Assembly (NCBI GenBank): GCA_964446115.1
Contig: CAYUNE010000050.1
Location: 1-64,000, forward strand
Reading direction: 5' to 3'
Length of the DNA: 64,000 nt
DNA from: CAYUNE01 sp964446115
Lineage (GTDB): Bacteria; Desulfobacterota; Desulfobulbia; Desulfobulbales; Desulfobulbaceae
Shown in pieces: positions 28,194 to 36,647 of the stretch. The translations under genes were made by a program, and so were the position numbers. The stretch's first letter is position 1. Every line of letters begins with the position of its first letter. Below the pieces are notes generated by a model, which saw only the letters and a program-made list of their open reading frames with translations, had not been told where the DNA came from and did not search any database.

Positions 28194-28451
28194 TTACTGG
28201 ACTTCGGCTGCCGCTGTTTCCTCTTCTTCCGTCTCTTCAGCCTGTTCCGGCAGGCTGAAAATATTGTCAAAGGTCACCAGTCCGGCGGCAATCTCCCGCA
28301 AGGTGCTGACAAGTTCCTTGTTTTTGCTTTCCACCAGAAAAGGTTCTCCGGCACGGTGCTGCCTCACCCGCTCCACGGCAAGGTGGATCAGGGCGAAGCG
28401 ATTGTTGTCGCCGAGCTGTGCCAGACAATCGTCAACTGTTATTCGGGCCAT
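28194..28451 (-). CDS. rpoZ: RNA polymerase omega subunit
   Basis: 85 residues. The MARITVDDCLAQLGDNNRFALIHLAVERVRQ start matches omega, with an acidic Glu-rich tail. It sits 88 nt upstream of dnaJ on the same strand. Confidence 0.88.
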   Translation of the reverse strand: MARITVDDCLAQLGDNNRFALIHLAVERVRQHRAGEPFLVESKNKELVSTLREIAAGLVTFDNIFSLPEQAEETEEEETAAAEVQ

Positions 28452-28586
28452 CTGTGTTCATCCTTTTTGTCGCATTGGAATGTAATTAACCGTTATCGCA
28501 CGATGAAACATCGATTCCGGGTGACCGGTACACTGTATCGGATAATACGAATAAGTATTACCCGTTCGTTTGTACAGGGGAAAATC

Positions 28587-28606
28587 GCAACCGGTCACAG
28601 GGTTGG
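28587..28606 (-). repeat. Short copy of the dispersed box
   Basis: On the minus strand it reads CCAACCCTGTGACCGGTTGC, matching the core of the box at 41885-41923. A weaker related stretch (GGGTGACCGGTACAC) is at 28518-28532. It lies between purA and rpoZ. Confidence 0.55.
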
Positions 28607-28645
28607 ATGACGGAAAATCCGTTTCTATTGTAGCCTAAGCAATAA

Positions 28646-29950
28646 TCAGATATCAAAGGGGTTTTTCAGCAACAGGGTTTCGGACCTGTCCGGGCCCACG
28701 GAGACGATTGCCGGTTCCACGCCGGTGATCTCCTCGATGCGCCGGACATAATCCCTGGCCGCCGCCGGCAGTTCGTCAAAGCTTCGTACTCCACTGATCT
28801 CCTCCTGCCAACCCGGCATTTCCTCATAGACCGGCCGCACCTGTTCGGCTGCCCTGATGTTCGCCGGCATGGTGGTGTAGGGGGTGCCGTTATGATCATA
28901 ACTGCGGCAGATCCGCAGTTTCGGCTGGCCGCTCAACACATCCAGTTTGGTGATGGCCAGGCCGGTGATCCCGTTGATACGGACCGCATCCTCGGCCACC
29001 ACGCAGTCGAGCCAGCCGCACCGGCGGCGCCTGCCGGTGGTGGCCCCGAATTCGCCGCCCTTTTTCTGCAGGGTATCGCCGATTTCATCGCCTTCCGGCA
29101 GTTCGGTGGGAAAGGGGCCCTGACCCACCCGGGTGGTGTAGGCCTTGAGGATACCGATGACCGCATCGATGTGGGTGGGGCCGAATCCGGTGCCGATACT
29201 GGCGTTGCCGGCAATGGTGTTGGACGAGGTGACAAAGGGATAGGTGCCGTGATCGATATCCAGTTGGGTTCCCTGGGCCCCCTCAAAGAGAATATGGCGG
29301 CCATCCTTTCGGGCCCGGTCCAGGGCCACCGAAACATTGCCGATATAGGGGGTGAGTTCTTCGGCGAACCGTTCGAAGCGGCCGGCGATCTCCTCCAGGG
29401 AGACCGGTGGGGCGTTGAACTTTTTTTCCAGCAGGAAGTTTTTTTCTTCCACATTGCTGCGCAGTTTGTCGGCAAACAGATCCGGGTCCAGCAGATCACC
29501 GGCCTTGATGCCGAAACGTCCTATCTTGTCCATGTAGCAGGGGCCGATTCCGCGTCCGGTGGTGCCGATTTTTTTGGTACTGGAAAGCGCGGCTTCACGG
29601 GCGTGATCCAGGGCCTGGTGATAGGGCATGATGAGATGGGCCCTTTCGCTGATCATCAACCGCTTTGGCGAGACACCCAGCCCCTGTTCCTGCAGTTTCG
29701 CCATCTCATCCAGGAGAACGCCGGGGTCGATGATCACCCCGTTACCGATCATGCATGTCTTGTCCTCATACAGAATACCGGAGGGAATGATGTGGAAGAC
29801 AAATTTTTTCCCGTCCACCACCAGGGTATGTCCGGCATTGTTTCCCCCCTGGAAACGAACGATGAAATCCGCATGTTTCGTCAGCAGATCAACGATCTTC
29901 CCTTTACCTTCGTCGCCCCATTGGGTGCCGACCACCACGACACTGGCCAT
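28646..29950 (-). CDS. purA: Adenylosuccinate synthetase
   Basis: 434 residues. It condenses IMP and aspartate with GTP in AMP synthesis. The N-terminal GTP-binding loop is WGDEGKGKIVD and the catalytic FQGGNNAGHT motif follows. The GTTGRGIGP segment binds IMP. It is complete and standard. Confidence 0.97.
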   Translation of the reverse strand: MASVVVVGTQWGDEGKGKIVDLLTKHADFIVRFQGGNNAGHTLVVDGKKFVFHIIPSGILYEDKTCMIGNGVIIDPGVLLDEMAKLQEQGLGVSPKRLMISERAHLIMPYHQALDHAREAALSSTKKIGTTGRGIGPCYMDKIGRFGIKAGDLLDPDLFADKLRSNVEEKNFLLEKKFNAPPVSLEEIAGRFERFAEELTPYIGNVSVALDRARKDGRHILFEGAQGTQLDIDHGTYPFVTSSNTIAGNASIGTGFGPTHIDAVIGILKAYTTRVGQGPFPTELPEGDEIGDTLQKKGGEFGATTGRRRRCGWLDCVVAEDAVRINGITGLAITKLDVLSGQPKLRICRSYDHNGTPYTTMPANIRAAEQVRPVYEEMPGWQEEISGVRSFDELPAAARDYVRRIEEITGVEPAIVSVGPDRSETLLLKNPFDI

Positions 29951-30111
29951 GTTTTTGCTCCACTGCTTGAAGAAATTGAGATCCAGCCGGCTGCTGAAAA
30001 TCCGCTGGAGTGAACGGTACCAAAACCCTCAATCTATAGACGAGAAGGAAAAAAAAGTCAAATCTCACGCCGCCGGCTTCGGAAAAATATCGGTCGGGCA
30101 AGGGTTTTCAG

Positions 30112-30687
30112 TCAACGGCGCTCGTTGCCGGAGGTGATCTCTTTTGGTGAACCCCCTTTCTTTGCAACTGTTTTTCCCTTGCCGACGGTGGACGGGAGGG
30201 GGTGGAATTCCGCTTTTTTCCCGGCCTCTCTGCTGCCCCGGAAGAGATATCCCCCCAGGGCACCGACAGCGGTTGTCAGGGTGAGAAGTCCCATGGTCAA
30301 AAAGTTTCCCATGAGCAGCAGCGCGCCGGCAGCCAGCGATATACCGAAGGCCAGGCCGATTTTCAGGTTCGTTCTCAGCTCCCGTTGTCGCTCCAGCCGG
30401 GCCGTCTGCCGGTAGGTGCGTTTGAGCAGTCTGGCCTTGGCGCGTTCGGCATTGACGCGTATCTTTTCCCTTTCTCCGGCAAATTCCTCCTTGAGTCGGC
30501 TGATCTTCTTCCGGGTCAGGTGAGCGGCAAAGGAAGAAAACCAGAAGGCGGAGAGCAGACCGATAAGGAGAATCGGCGCCACAGGCCGCACCAGGGTGGC
30601 CGGCTGTGCCGGATCAAAGGGAATGACCAGCACGAGAACCGCGGTCACCAGCTGTACGCCGAGGATGGCCAGAAAGAATTTAAGCAT
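30112..30687 (-). CDS. Uncharacterised membrane protein with central coiled coil
   Basis: 191 residues. Two N-terminal hydrophobic segments (about 5-25 and 33-53) precede a charged helical segment (KISRLKEEFAGEREKIRVNAERAKARLLKR split over residues 60-90). Two further membrane segments lie at about 112-145, then a basic tail. I do not recognise the family. It is on the minus strand between purA and the probable 6S RNA. Confidence 0.6.
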   Translation of the reverse strand: MLKFFLAILGVQLVTAVLVLVIPFDPAQPATLVRPVAPILLIGLLSAFWFSSFAAHLTRKKISRLKEEFAGEREKIRVNAERAKARLLKRTYRQTARLERQRELRTNLKIGLAFGISLAAGALLLMGNFLTMGLLTLTTAVGALGGYLFRGSREAGKKAEFHPLPSTVGKGKTVAKKGGSPKEITSGNERR

Positions 30688-30731
30688 GACGGATACAAAA
30701 CAGCCGGGAATCTTTATTCACCCCTGATTAT

Positions 30732-30908
30732 GAAACCGCCCTCGGTGTATCCGGCGCACGCACGAAAGCCCACGGATTCAGGTCGTAACCGTTCGGAGAT
30801 TTGCACCCCGGCGGAATGCCGTACCTCCTATTTCGACCCCGGGCGGCAACAGCCCCACGCAGCAGATCACCGACGCGGGAGGCAAGGCCCCGGGCCGGGG
30901 CGGTGGAA
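30732..30908 (-). ncRNA. ssrS: Probable 6S RNA
   Basis: This gap of ~230 bp has no protein gene. Read on the minus strand, the ends pair: ACCGCCCCGG near 30906-30897 with CCG-A-GGGCGGU near 30745-30735, with one bulge. Inside, GGUUACGACCUG resembles the GGGUUACAGCCUG stretch of E. coli 6S RNA, and CCCGCGUCGGUGAU resembles its 5' central-bubble strand. The ~177-nt length also fits 6S RNA, which sequesters sigma-70 polymerase. The internal fold was done by eye only, and the exact ends are approximate. Confidence 0.55.
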
Positions 30909-30917
30909 TCATCGATA

Positions 30918-31256
30918 TCAGTCGACAAGAGCCGCATAGATTTCATCATTGTAGCCCACGAAAAAGCACTCGCCCACCTTCAGGGTGGGGGCGCGGAGAT
31001 TGCCGGTGCGGCCGAGAACCGCTTTGAGAATATCTTCTTTGGAGTCGGAGGCCGGGATAAAGCGCAGTACCTTCCTCCCCCGGCCGACAACGATCTCGGC
31101 GGCATTTTTCAGCAGCTCCCAGGCATCTTCATGGGCGATTTTCCGTCGGCGGGCTTCAACGCTCTCCACGATCTCAATACCATGTTCATCAAACACAACC
31201 TGTGCTTTTTTGCAGGATGCTCATCCCTTGCGCAGATAGGCCCATTCAATCTTCAC
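30918..31256 (-). CDS. Probable ArsC/thioredoxin-fold selenoprotein with in-frame UGA
   Basis: 112 residues if codon 12 (TGA at 31223-31221) is read as selenocysteine. The start is GTG at 31256 with AAGGAGG ten nt upstream (plus-strand 31267-31273). The peptide reads MKIEWAYLRKG-U-ASCKKAQ, so the UGA sits exactly where a CxxC redox motif's first Cys is expected after a thioredoxin-like first strand. Further on, LRAPTLKVGECFFVGYNDE fits an ArsC/Spx-type cis-Pro loop. Just after the UGA is a 7-bp hairpin (31207-31191) with a GGU apical loop, 21-23 nt past the UGA, much like the E. coli fdhF SECIS. Starting only at the next GTG (31196) would discard the active site. It directly follows the UDG-like gene. 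Confidence 0.75.
31191..31223 (-). promoter_or_regulatory. Candidate bacterial SECIS element with UGA (Sec) codon
   Basis: UGA occupies 31223-31221. Downstream, AAGCACA (31207-31201) pairs with UGUGUUU (31197-31191), with loop GGU (31200-31198); one pair is G-U. If the A-U pair next to the loop opens, the loop becomes AGGUU. SelB recognises an apical GU about this far from the UGA. Confidence 0.65.
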
Positions 31257-31271
31257 TGTTCCTTTTCCTCC

Positions 31272-32105
31272 TTATCTTCCAGGTGCTGATTTCCGGGTGT
31301 CGGGCGTGGGGTGTCTTTCGCCCAACCGTCGGCGGATCATCTGCAGATCCAGCCATACCGCCCGCTTCATCTCAGGATGGCTGAGGAGGAAGCGGGGATG
31401 AAAGGTCGGAACGATGGTCGTCATCCCGACACCGTCGATTCTTCGTTTGAACAGGCGGCCGCGCAGACGGATGAGAGGATCAGCCTTGCCCAGGAGCAAG
31501 CTGGTGGGCAGGGGACCCATGCAGCAGACAAGAGTCGGCCGCAGGGCTGCCATCTCTTCCCGCAGGAGCCGGAGACAGGCCCGTCCATGGCGGGCTGTCG
31601 GCGTCATATCCGGCCGGGGGCGGCATTTGATACAGTTGGTCACATAGACATCCTCCTCCTTCAGGTCGATGGCCTGCATCATCCTGCGGAGCATTTCATC
31701 CTCAGCCACGCCGAAAAGGCAGGATTGGCCGGAGGAACCATCCGACCGGAAGGCGTGGTCACCAATGATCATCAGACGAATTCCCGTCCCGCCCCGTCCA
31801 GTTGTCCTGCCGAGATTTTTTTCATGCAAGTCGCAGTCGGAGCAGGAGAGGATTTTTTCATGGATTTCAGCCGGCATTTTCCCACCATCCGCAGTGGGCT
31901 GCGCCAGTGGAGCCCGTCCTGTTTTCCCGGCAGGTGATGCCGGTACTGCAGCTCTGTGGAGAAATTTTTCCAAGGGCCGGGTCCGCGGATATTCGGACAG
32001 ACCCAGAAGCTGGTGCAACCGGATGGTATCCCGAAGGTTGTGGAGGAGTTGTCGCCGGCGTTGATTCATTTGAGGGGATTTTTTTGCTGACAAACCGTGA
32101 AACAC
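31272..32105 (-). CDS. Uracil-DNA glycosylase-like protein (family 4-like, altered motif A)
   Basis: 277 residues. The C-terminal ~200 residues align with family 4 UDG. They show CSDCDLHE and NCIKCRPRPD cysteines for a possible [4Fe-4S] cluster, RLRGR, and TFHPRFLLSHPEMKR (motif B type). Motif A, normally GExPG with a catalytic acidic residue, reads IGDHAFRSDGSSG, so uracil excision is doubtful. The start is probably GTG at 32105 with GGGAG ten nt upstream; an ATG at 32069 has no Shine-Dalgarno. The selenoprotein candidate's ribosome site overlaps its stop. Confidence 0.7.
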   Translation of the reverse strand: MFHGLSAKKSPQMNQRRRQLLHNLRDTIRLHQLLGLSEYPRTRPLEKFLHRAAVPASPAGKTGRAPLAQPTADGGKMPAEIHEKILSCSDCDLHEKNLGRTTGRGGTGIRLMIIGDHAFRSDGSSGQSCLFGVAEDEMLRRMMQAIDLKEEDVYVTNCIKCRPRPDMTPTARHGRACLRLLREEMAALRPTLVCCMGPLPTSLLLGKADPLIRLRGRLFKRRIDGVGMTTIVPTFHPRFLLSHPEMKRAVWLDLQMIRRRLGERHPTPDTRKSAPGR

Positions 32106-32248
32106 TGCTTATTTTCTCCCGCGGGTGCGGAAACGGTCATTTTCCGGGTCCGCGCAAAAGCGTGAGCCGTCATCGGTTCCGGCGCAACCATCAGCAAGGC
32201 GCCGGGCCGCTGCGGTGTTTATCCAGAGATTTTCATGGGAGGTTTGCC

Positions 32249-32464
32249 ATGCCGATTTATGAGTATACCTGCAAAGATTGTAAAAAACATTTTGAAGTGC
32301 TCACCACCTCGAGCAACCGGGCCGATATCGTCAAGTGCCGGGAGTGCGGCAGTCTCAACGTCAAGAAGACCATCTCCGCCTCCAGCTTCCGGGTTTCGGG
32401 AGGGGGATCCGCCATTCCTTCCGGGGCGCTTTCCGGCTGTTCTTCGAGCTCGGGTTTTTCCTGA
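32249..32464 (+). CDS. FmdB-type zinc ribbon protein
   Basis: 71 residues with GGGAGG six nt before the ATG. It starts MPIYEYTCKDCKKHFEV and has two CxxC pairs (CKDC, CREC) of a single zinc ribbon, then a Ser/Gly-rich tail. The family is regulatory but poorly defined. It is divergent from the UDG-like gene. Confidence 0.85.
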   Translation: MPIYEYTCKDCKKHFEVLTTSSNRADIVKCRECGSLNVKKTISASSFRVSGGGSAIPSGALSGCSSSSGFS

Positions 32465-32476
32465 GCATGATTTTCC

Positions 32477-32497
32477 AAGGAGCCGGTCCGGCTCCGA
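32477..32497 (+). terminator. Hairpin after the zinc-ribbon gene
   Basis: GGAGCCG and CGGCTCC form a tight stem just after the fmdB-like stop codon, but no U-run follows. It is at best a weak terminator. Confidence 0.35.
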
Positions 32498-32510
32498 GGT
32501 TTGGAAGGAA

Positions 32511-32550
32511 GATGCAGCGCGGGGTTATATACCCTGTAATCGGTTACGGC
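32511..32550 (+). repeat. Dispersed ~35-bp box
   Basis: The sequence has the pattern GGGTTATATACCCTGTAATC then GGTTACGG. It differs from copies at 34341-34377 and 41885-41923 by only a few bases. It lies downstream of the FtsB-like gene. Confidence 0.75.
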
Positions 32551-32553
32551 TAT

Positions 32554-32886
32554 TTATTTGGCCTGTTCTTTTTTCTTTTGCGAGAACTGATAGACGATCT
32601 CGTTTTCCCGCAGCATGCCGTAGCGGCGTCTGGCAAGGTTTTCCAGGTAGGCGTCGTCGTGCTGCAGCCGATCAATCTCGCGGCTGATATTGCGGTTCTG
32701 CCTGGCCAGATCGGAGTTTCTGGCTCCCAACCTGTCGATTTCCCTTTGCAGCCGACTGTAATGATAAAGTCCGCGGTTGGGGGCGAAGATCACCCAGGCC
32801 CCGGCCAGGAAAACCAGCAGCAGCACGATCCGCACCAGGAGCCTGCGTTCTCTTTTGTTTAATGCCCTGTTCTTTTTTTTCGGCAT
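32554..32886 (-). CDS. FtsB/DivIC-like septum formation initiator
   Basis: 110 residues. A basic N-terminus, one membrane helix (about 18-36), a coiled coil with periodic Leu/Ile, and the C-terminal ENLARRRYGMLRENEIVY block typical of FtsB/DivIC. It would act in the divisome at the inner membrane. It is divergent from the DUF523 gene, with only 9 nt between starts. Confidence 0.82.
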   Translation of the reverse strand: MPKKKNRALNKRERRLLVRIVLLLVFLAGAWVIFAPNRGLYHYSRLQREIDRLGARNSDLARQNRNISREIDRLQHDDAYLENLARRRYGMLRENEIVYQFSQKKKEQAK

Positions 32887-32895
32887 GAAAAGTTT

Positions 32896-33309
32896 ATGAT
32901 ATCCGATTCTCTTGTGCTTGTCAGTTCCTGCCTCACCGGTTTGTGCACCCGTTACGATGGGCAGTGTAAACCGTCTCCGGCCTGTATGCAACACCTCTCG
33001 GGGCGGGTGTGGATCCCGGTCTGCCCCGAACAGCTTGGGGGCCTGGCCACGCCCCGGGCACCGGCTGAAATTATAGGCGGCGACGGCGGTGATGTACTGG
33101 CCGGCTCCGCCCGGGTGGTGGATGAGGAGGGCAACGACGTGACGACAGCCTTTATCGAAGGTGCCGGTTGGTGCCTGCATATCGCCCGGCAGCAGAATAT
33201 CGGGCTGGCCCTGCTCAAGGCCGGCAGTCCGTCCTGCGGGCTGAGTCCGGTACCCGGGGTGACGGCAGCCCTCCTGCAGCAAAACGGCATCAAAGTCCGG
33301 GAGGTGTAG
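32896..33309 (+). CDS. DUF523 family protein
   Basis: 137 residues. The family's SSCLTGLCTRYDG start, VCPEQLGGLATPRAPAEI and GSPSCG motifs are present, with conserved cysteines suggesting metal or redox chemistry. The function of the family is not established. It is followed by the convergent tatC. Confidence 0.85.
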   Translation: MISDSLVLVSSCLTGLCTRYDGQCKPSPACMQHLSGRVWIPVCPEQLGGLATPRAPAEIIGGDGGDVLAGSARVVDEEGNDVTTAFIEGAGWCLHIARQQNIGLALLKAGSPSCGLSPVPGVTAALLQQNGIKVREV

Positions 33310-33335
33310 CCGCCCCGGTGAACCGCTCCCGCCGT

Positions 33336-34064
33336 TCAGGCATGGTCCCGGCCTTTTTCCCTGTCGCCTTCGATTTCAAGCAGCCTGATGATCAGGATTC
33401 CCGCCTCATAAAGCATGTACAGGGGGCATCCCATGAGCGCCATATTGACCACATCCGGAGTCGGAGTCAACAGCGCCGCCAGGATGGCGATGGCCAGCAC
33501 CGCATAGCGCCGGTTTTTTTCAAAGGTGCGGCGGGAGACGATCCCTGTGCGGGCGCTGAAAATCATAAAGACCGGCAGCTCGAAGATGAGACCGAAGGCG
33601 AGGATGAAAATGGTGATGAAGTTGACGAAACGGCCGATGGAGATCACCGGTTTGAGCTGGGCGGATTGAAAGCCAAGGAGAAATTTCACACCAAAGGGCA
33701 GGGTGACCAGGTAACAGAACAGGGTGCCGGCGTAAAAGAGAATACAGGTGCAGAACACGAACCAGAACAGTGATCTGCCCACCACCCCGAAGGGTTTGCC
33801 CAATCCCTTCCAGATCACATGCATTATCCAGGGCATGAGAAGATAGAGGGCCGAGAAAAAGGCAAGTTTCACGTGGGCCAGGAAGGGGCCGGGAATGGAA
33901 AAGAAGGAGAGTTTTTCATCCAGGTGGTTCTGCAAAAGGCGTAACAGCTCCGGGGCGGCGAAGAGAAAGAGAAGCAGGGTGGCCAGAAAAATCGCGATAC
34001 CCAGGCCGCGGATGGAACGGCGCAGTTCGGTGAGAAAGATGATGAGATGGTTGTAGAAGACCAA
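33336..34064 (-). CDS. tatC: Sec-independent protein translocase subunit TatC
   Basis: 242 residues with six membrane helices. Family marks are NHLIIFLTELRRS at the N-terminus, the KLAFFSALYLLMPWIM segment, a FELP-type Phe-Glu in helix 4 (GLIFELPVF) and TPTPDVVNMALMGCPLYMLYE. TatC binds twin-arginine signal peptides. The start appears to be TTG at 34064 with GGATCTCC nearby. No tatA/B is adjacent. Confidence 0.9.
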   Translation of the reverse strand: MVFYNHLIIFLTELRRSIRGLGIAIFLATLLLFLFAAPELLRLLQNHLDEKLSFFSIPGPFLAHVKLAFFSALYLLMPWIMHVIWKGLGKPFGVVGRSLFWFVFCTCILFYAGTLFCYLVTLPFGVKFLLGFQSAQLKPVISIGRFVNFITIFILAFGLIFELPVFMIFSARTGIVSRRTFEKNRRYAVLAIAILAALLTPTPDVVNMALMGCPLYMLYEAGILIIRLLEIEGDREKGRDHA

Positions 34065-34402
34065 GGAGATCCGGTACCGTTGGTTTTTATCGTTGACTTT
34101 GCAGGGGGTGGAATATTCAATAGAAACGTATCAAAGTAGCAAACCGCCATGGAAATTGCAATTGAATAGGCGTTGCCTGCCGCAGAATGGTGTGCTACAA
34201 AACAGCGTCACCCCCAACCCCATGTAATTGCTCCCAACACCGCATCTTCACACGCTCTCTTTCGGCCGGATAGCGGGGATATAGCAGCCGCGAGATCGTG
34301 TAAATCTGCGGCATCCGTGGCCAATTACAGGTGGAAGTACGATATGGCGCGGGGTTACATACCCTGTGATCGGTAACAACCTCATTAACAGGACATTCCA
34401 TT
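34065..34402. other. 338-bp intergenic region with repeat element copy 2
   Basis: The region lies between divergent tatC and serS. It has no protein gene. Most is taken up by the palindrome (34224-34328) and box (34341-34377). The tatC-proximal part is AT-rich, but I could not settle on a promoter. Confidence 0.6.
34224..34377. repeat. Composite palindromic repeat element, copy 2
   Basis: The imperfect palindrome at 34224-34328 shares outer ends (GTAATTG...CCAATTAC), CGCATCTTCACACGCTCTCT and GGCCGG with copy 1 (33-139). It is followed by a full box at 34341-34377 (GGGTTACATACCCTGTGATC). Relative to copies 1 and 3 the box is on the other side, so the whole element is inverted. Confidence 0.8.
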
Positions 34403-35674
34403 ATGCTGGAACTGCGTTTTATCCGTGAAAATCTGGAGCTGGTCAGGGAAAAGACGGCCCGCCGCGGGATAGATACCGTCATCATCGACCGATTTGCCGA
34501 AACCGATGGCCGGCGGCTGGAGTTGCTCTCCCAGGTGGAAAACCTGAAAAACCGTCGCAATACGGTTTCCAGGGAGATCGCCGCCCTGAAAAAATCCGGC
34601 GAGCATGAAAAAGCCGAACCGTTGATCAGGGAAATGCGCCTGGTTTCCGGCCGGATCAAGGAGCTGGACCGGGAGCTGGGACGGATCCGGGAGGAGCTCG
34701 CTGATATTGTCATGGCCATTCCCAACCTCTGCGACGATTCGGTTCCCCTGGGAAAGGATGACGGCGACAACGTGGAACTCCGCCGCTGGGGACAGATTCC
34801 GGAGTTTTCCTTCTCCCCTCGTCCCCATTGGGAAATCGGTGAAAACCTGGGGATTCTCGATTTTGAAACCTCGGCGAAACTCTCCGGCGCCCGTTTTGCC
34901 CTGCTCAAGGGGTTTGCCTCCCGTCTTTCCCGGGCACTGATCAGCTTCATGCTCGATCTTCACACCCAGAAACATGGTTATGACGAGGTGTTGCCGCCCT
35001 TTTTGGTCAACAGCCGCACCATGACCGGTACCGGTCAGTTGCCGAAATTCAGCGAAGACCTGTTCAAGATCGAGGGCTGGGATCTCTGGCTCATTCCCAC
35101 GGCCGAGGTGCCGGTGACCAATATCCACAGCGGTGAAACCCTCTCCGAGCGGGACCTGCCCATCAAGTATGCCGCCTATACGCCCTGCTTCCGTTCGGAG
35201 GCGGGATCCTACGGCAAGGATACCCGCGGTCTTATCCGCCAGCACCAGTTTGAAAAGGTGGAGATGGTGAAATTCACCACCCCCGAAACCTCGGAGCAGG
35301 AGTTGGAAAGTCTGTTGGCCGATGCCGAGGAGGTTCTGCAGCTTTTGGAGCTGCCCTACCGGGTGGTCACGCTCTGCAGCGGTGATCTCGGCTTTTCGGC
35401 AACCAAGACCTACGATATCGAGGTCTGGCTGCCCGGCCAGAATACCTACCGCGAGATCTCCTCCTGCAGCAATTTCCTTGACTTTCAGGCCCGTCGGGCC
35501 GCTATCCGCTACCGGCCCAAAGAGAGCGGAAAGAGCCGTCTTGTCCATACCTTAAACGGCAGCGGGCTGGCCATTGGCCGCACCCTGCTGGCCATCCTGG
35601 AAAATTATCAGCGGGAAGACGGGTCGGTGTCCCTGCCCAAGGTCCTGGAGCCCTATTTCGTCACCAGATTCTAA
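34403..35674 (+). CDS. serS: Serine--tRNA ligase
   Basis: 423 residues. A long N-terminal antiparallel coiled coil (about 30-105) that binds the tRNA-Ser long arm precedes the class II catalytic core with motif 2 (PCFRSEAGSYGKDTRGLIRQHQFEKVEM) split across residues 255-285 and motif 3 GSGLAIGRTLLAILENYQ. It is complete. Confidence 0.97.
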   Translation: MLELRFIRENLELVREKTARRGIDTVIIDRFAETDGRRLELLSQVENLKNRRNTVSREIAALKKSGEHEKAEPLIREMRLVSGRIKELDRELGRIREELADIVMAIPNLCDDSVPLGKDDGDNVELRRWGQIPEFSFSPRPHWEIGENLGILDFETSAKLSGARFALLKGFASRLSRALISFMLDLHTQKHGYDEVLPPFLVNSRTMTGTGQLPKFSEDLFKIEGWDLWLIPTAEVPVTNIHSGETLSERDLPIKYAAYTPCFRSEAGSYGKDTRGLIRQHQFEKVEMVKFTTPETSEQELESLLADAEEVLQLLELPYRVVTLCSGDLGFSATKTYDIEVWLPGQNTYREISSCSNFLDFQARRAAIRYRPKESGKSRLVHTLNGSGLAIGRTLLAILENYQREDGSVSLPKVLEPYFVTRF

Positions 35675-35693
35675 GGGATAACAGCGGTTTTGC

Positions 35694-36647
35694 TCACGGT
35701 TTTTGCTGATCGGCCAGGGCCTGGTCGATCAGCTGGTCCAGGAGGGCGGAAAAATCCATCCCGGCCGCCTTTGCCGCCTGGGGAAAGAGGCTTGTCGGGG
35801 TCATGCCGGGGATGGTGTTGGTTTCCAGCAGGTACAGATTTCCCCCTTCGTCGAGCATCATGTCGGTGCGGCTGTATCCCCGCAGCTGCAAGGCGTGATG
35901 GGCGATGATGCCATATTGCCGCGCCGTGGCGCTGATCTCCGCATCCAGTTCGGCCGGGCATATCTCCCGGCTGGCCCCCCGGGTGTACTTTGCCTCATAA
36001 TCGAAAAAATCATACCTGTCTCCCGGAATGATCTCCACCAGCGGCAGGGCCGTGGGTTCGTCGTTTCCCAGCACGGCAACGGTGATTTCCCGTCCCCGGA
36101 TATACTCCTCCACCATCACCTGAGAGTCATGTTCAAATGCCTTGGCTACGGCCCGGCCGAGCTCTTCGCTGTTTTGGGCGATGCTCATTCCCAGGCTTGA
36201 TCCCTGGCGTACCGGCTTGACCACCAGCGGCAGAGAAAGCTCTTGCAGCAGGCGCTCCGGATTCTCTCTGTCTTCCTGCACGGCCATCAGCCAGGGCGCC
36301 ACCGGCAGGTCGTGGAGCCGGTACATGGTTTTGGCGAGATTTTTGTCCATGGCCATGGCGCTGCCCAGAACCCCTGATCCCTGGTAGGGAATGCCCAGAA
36401 GTTCCAGGAAACCCTGCATGGTGCCGTCTTCTCCGTAAGGGCCGTGGAGGAGGATGAAGGCGACATCGATTTTGTCGGCATCGGCGGCAAGGGCGGCAAG
36501 GTCATCGGCCGGATCGTAGCGAAGTATATCGTATCTGTCGGTGTCAAGTGCCGCCTCAACCCCGCGGGCCCCCTCCAGGGAGACCTCCCTCTCTCCTGAT
36601 TTGCCGCCGGCGATGAGTGCCAGGCGTATTTTTTTTCCATTACTCAT
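35694..36647 (-). CDS. ddl: D-alanine--D-alanine ligase
   Basis: 317 residues from an ATG at 36647 with GGAGG five nt upstream. ATP-grasp peptidoglycan precursor enzyme: LHGPYGEDG, RQGSSLGMS, and EVNTIPG-like LLETNTIPGMTPTSLFP with Mg ligands. The frame is open to 36746, but the upstream part is not Ddl-like. It ends 19 nt from the convergent serS. Confidence 0.95.
   Translation of the reverse strand: MSNGKKIRLALIAGGKSGEREVSLEGARGVEAALDTDRYDILRYDPADDLAALAADADKIDVAFILLHGPYGEDGTMQGFLELLGIPYQGSGVLGSAMAMDKNLAKTMYRLHDLPVAPWLMAVQEDRENPERLLQELSLPLVVKPVRQGSSLGMSIAQNSEELGRAVAKAFEHDSQVMVEEYIRGREITVAVLGNDEPTALPLVEIIPGDRYDFFDYEAKYTRGASREICPAELDAEISATARQYGIIAHHALQLRGYSRTDMMLDEGGNLYLLETNTIPGMTPTSLFPQAAKAAGMDFSALLDQLIDQALADQQKP

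Noticed and set aside
30918..31196. Short 92-residue protein starting at GTG 31196
   Set aside because: It begins after the UxxC site and lacks a Shine-Dalgarno; the upstream GTG with read-through UGA explains the sequence better.
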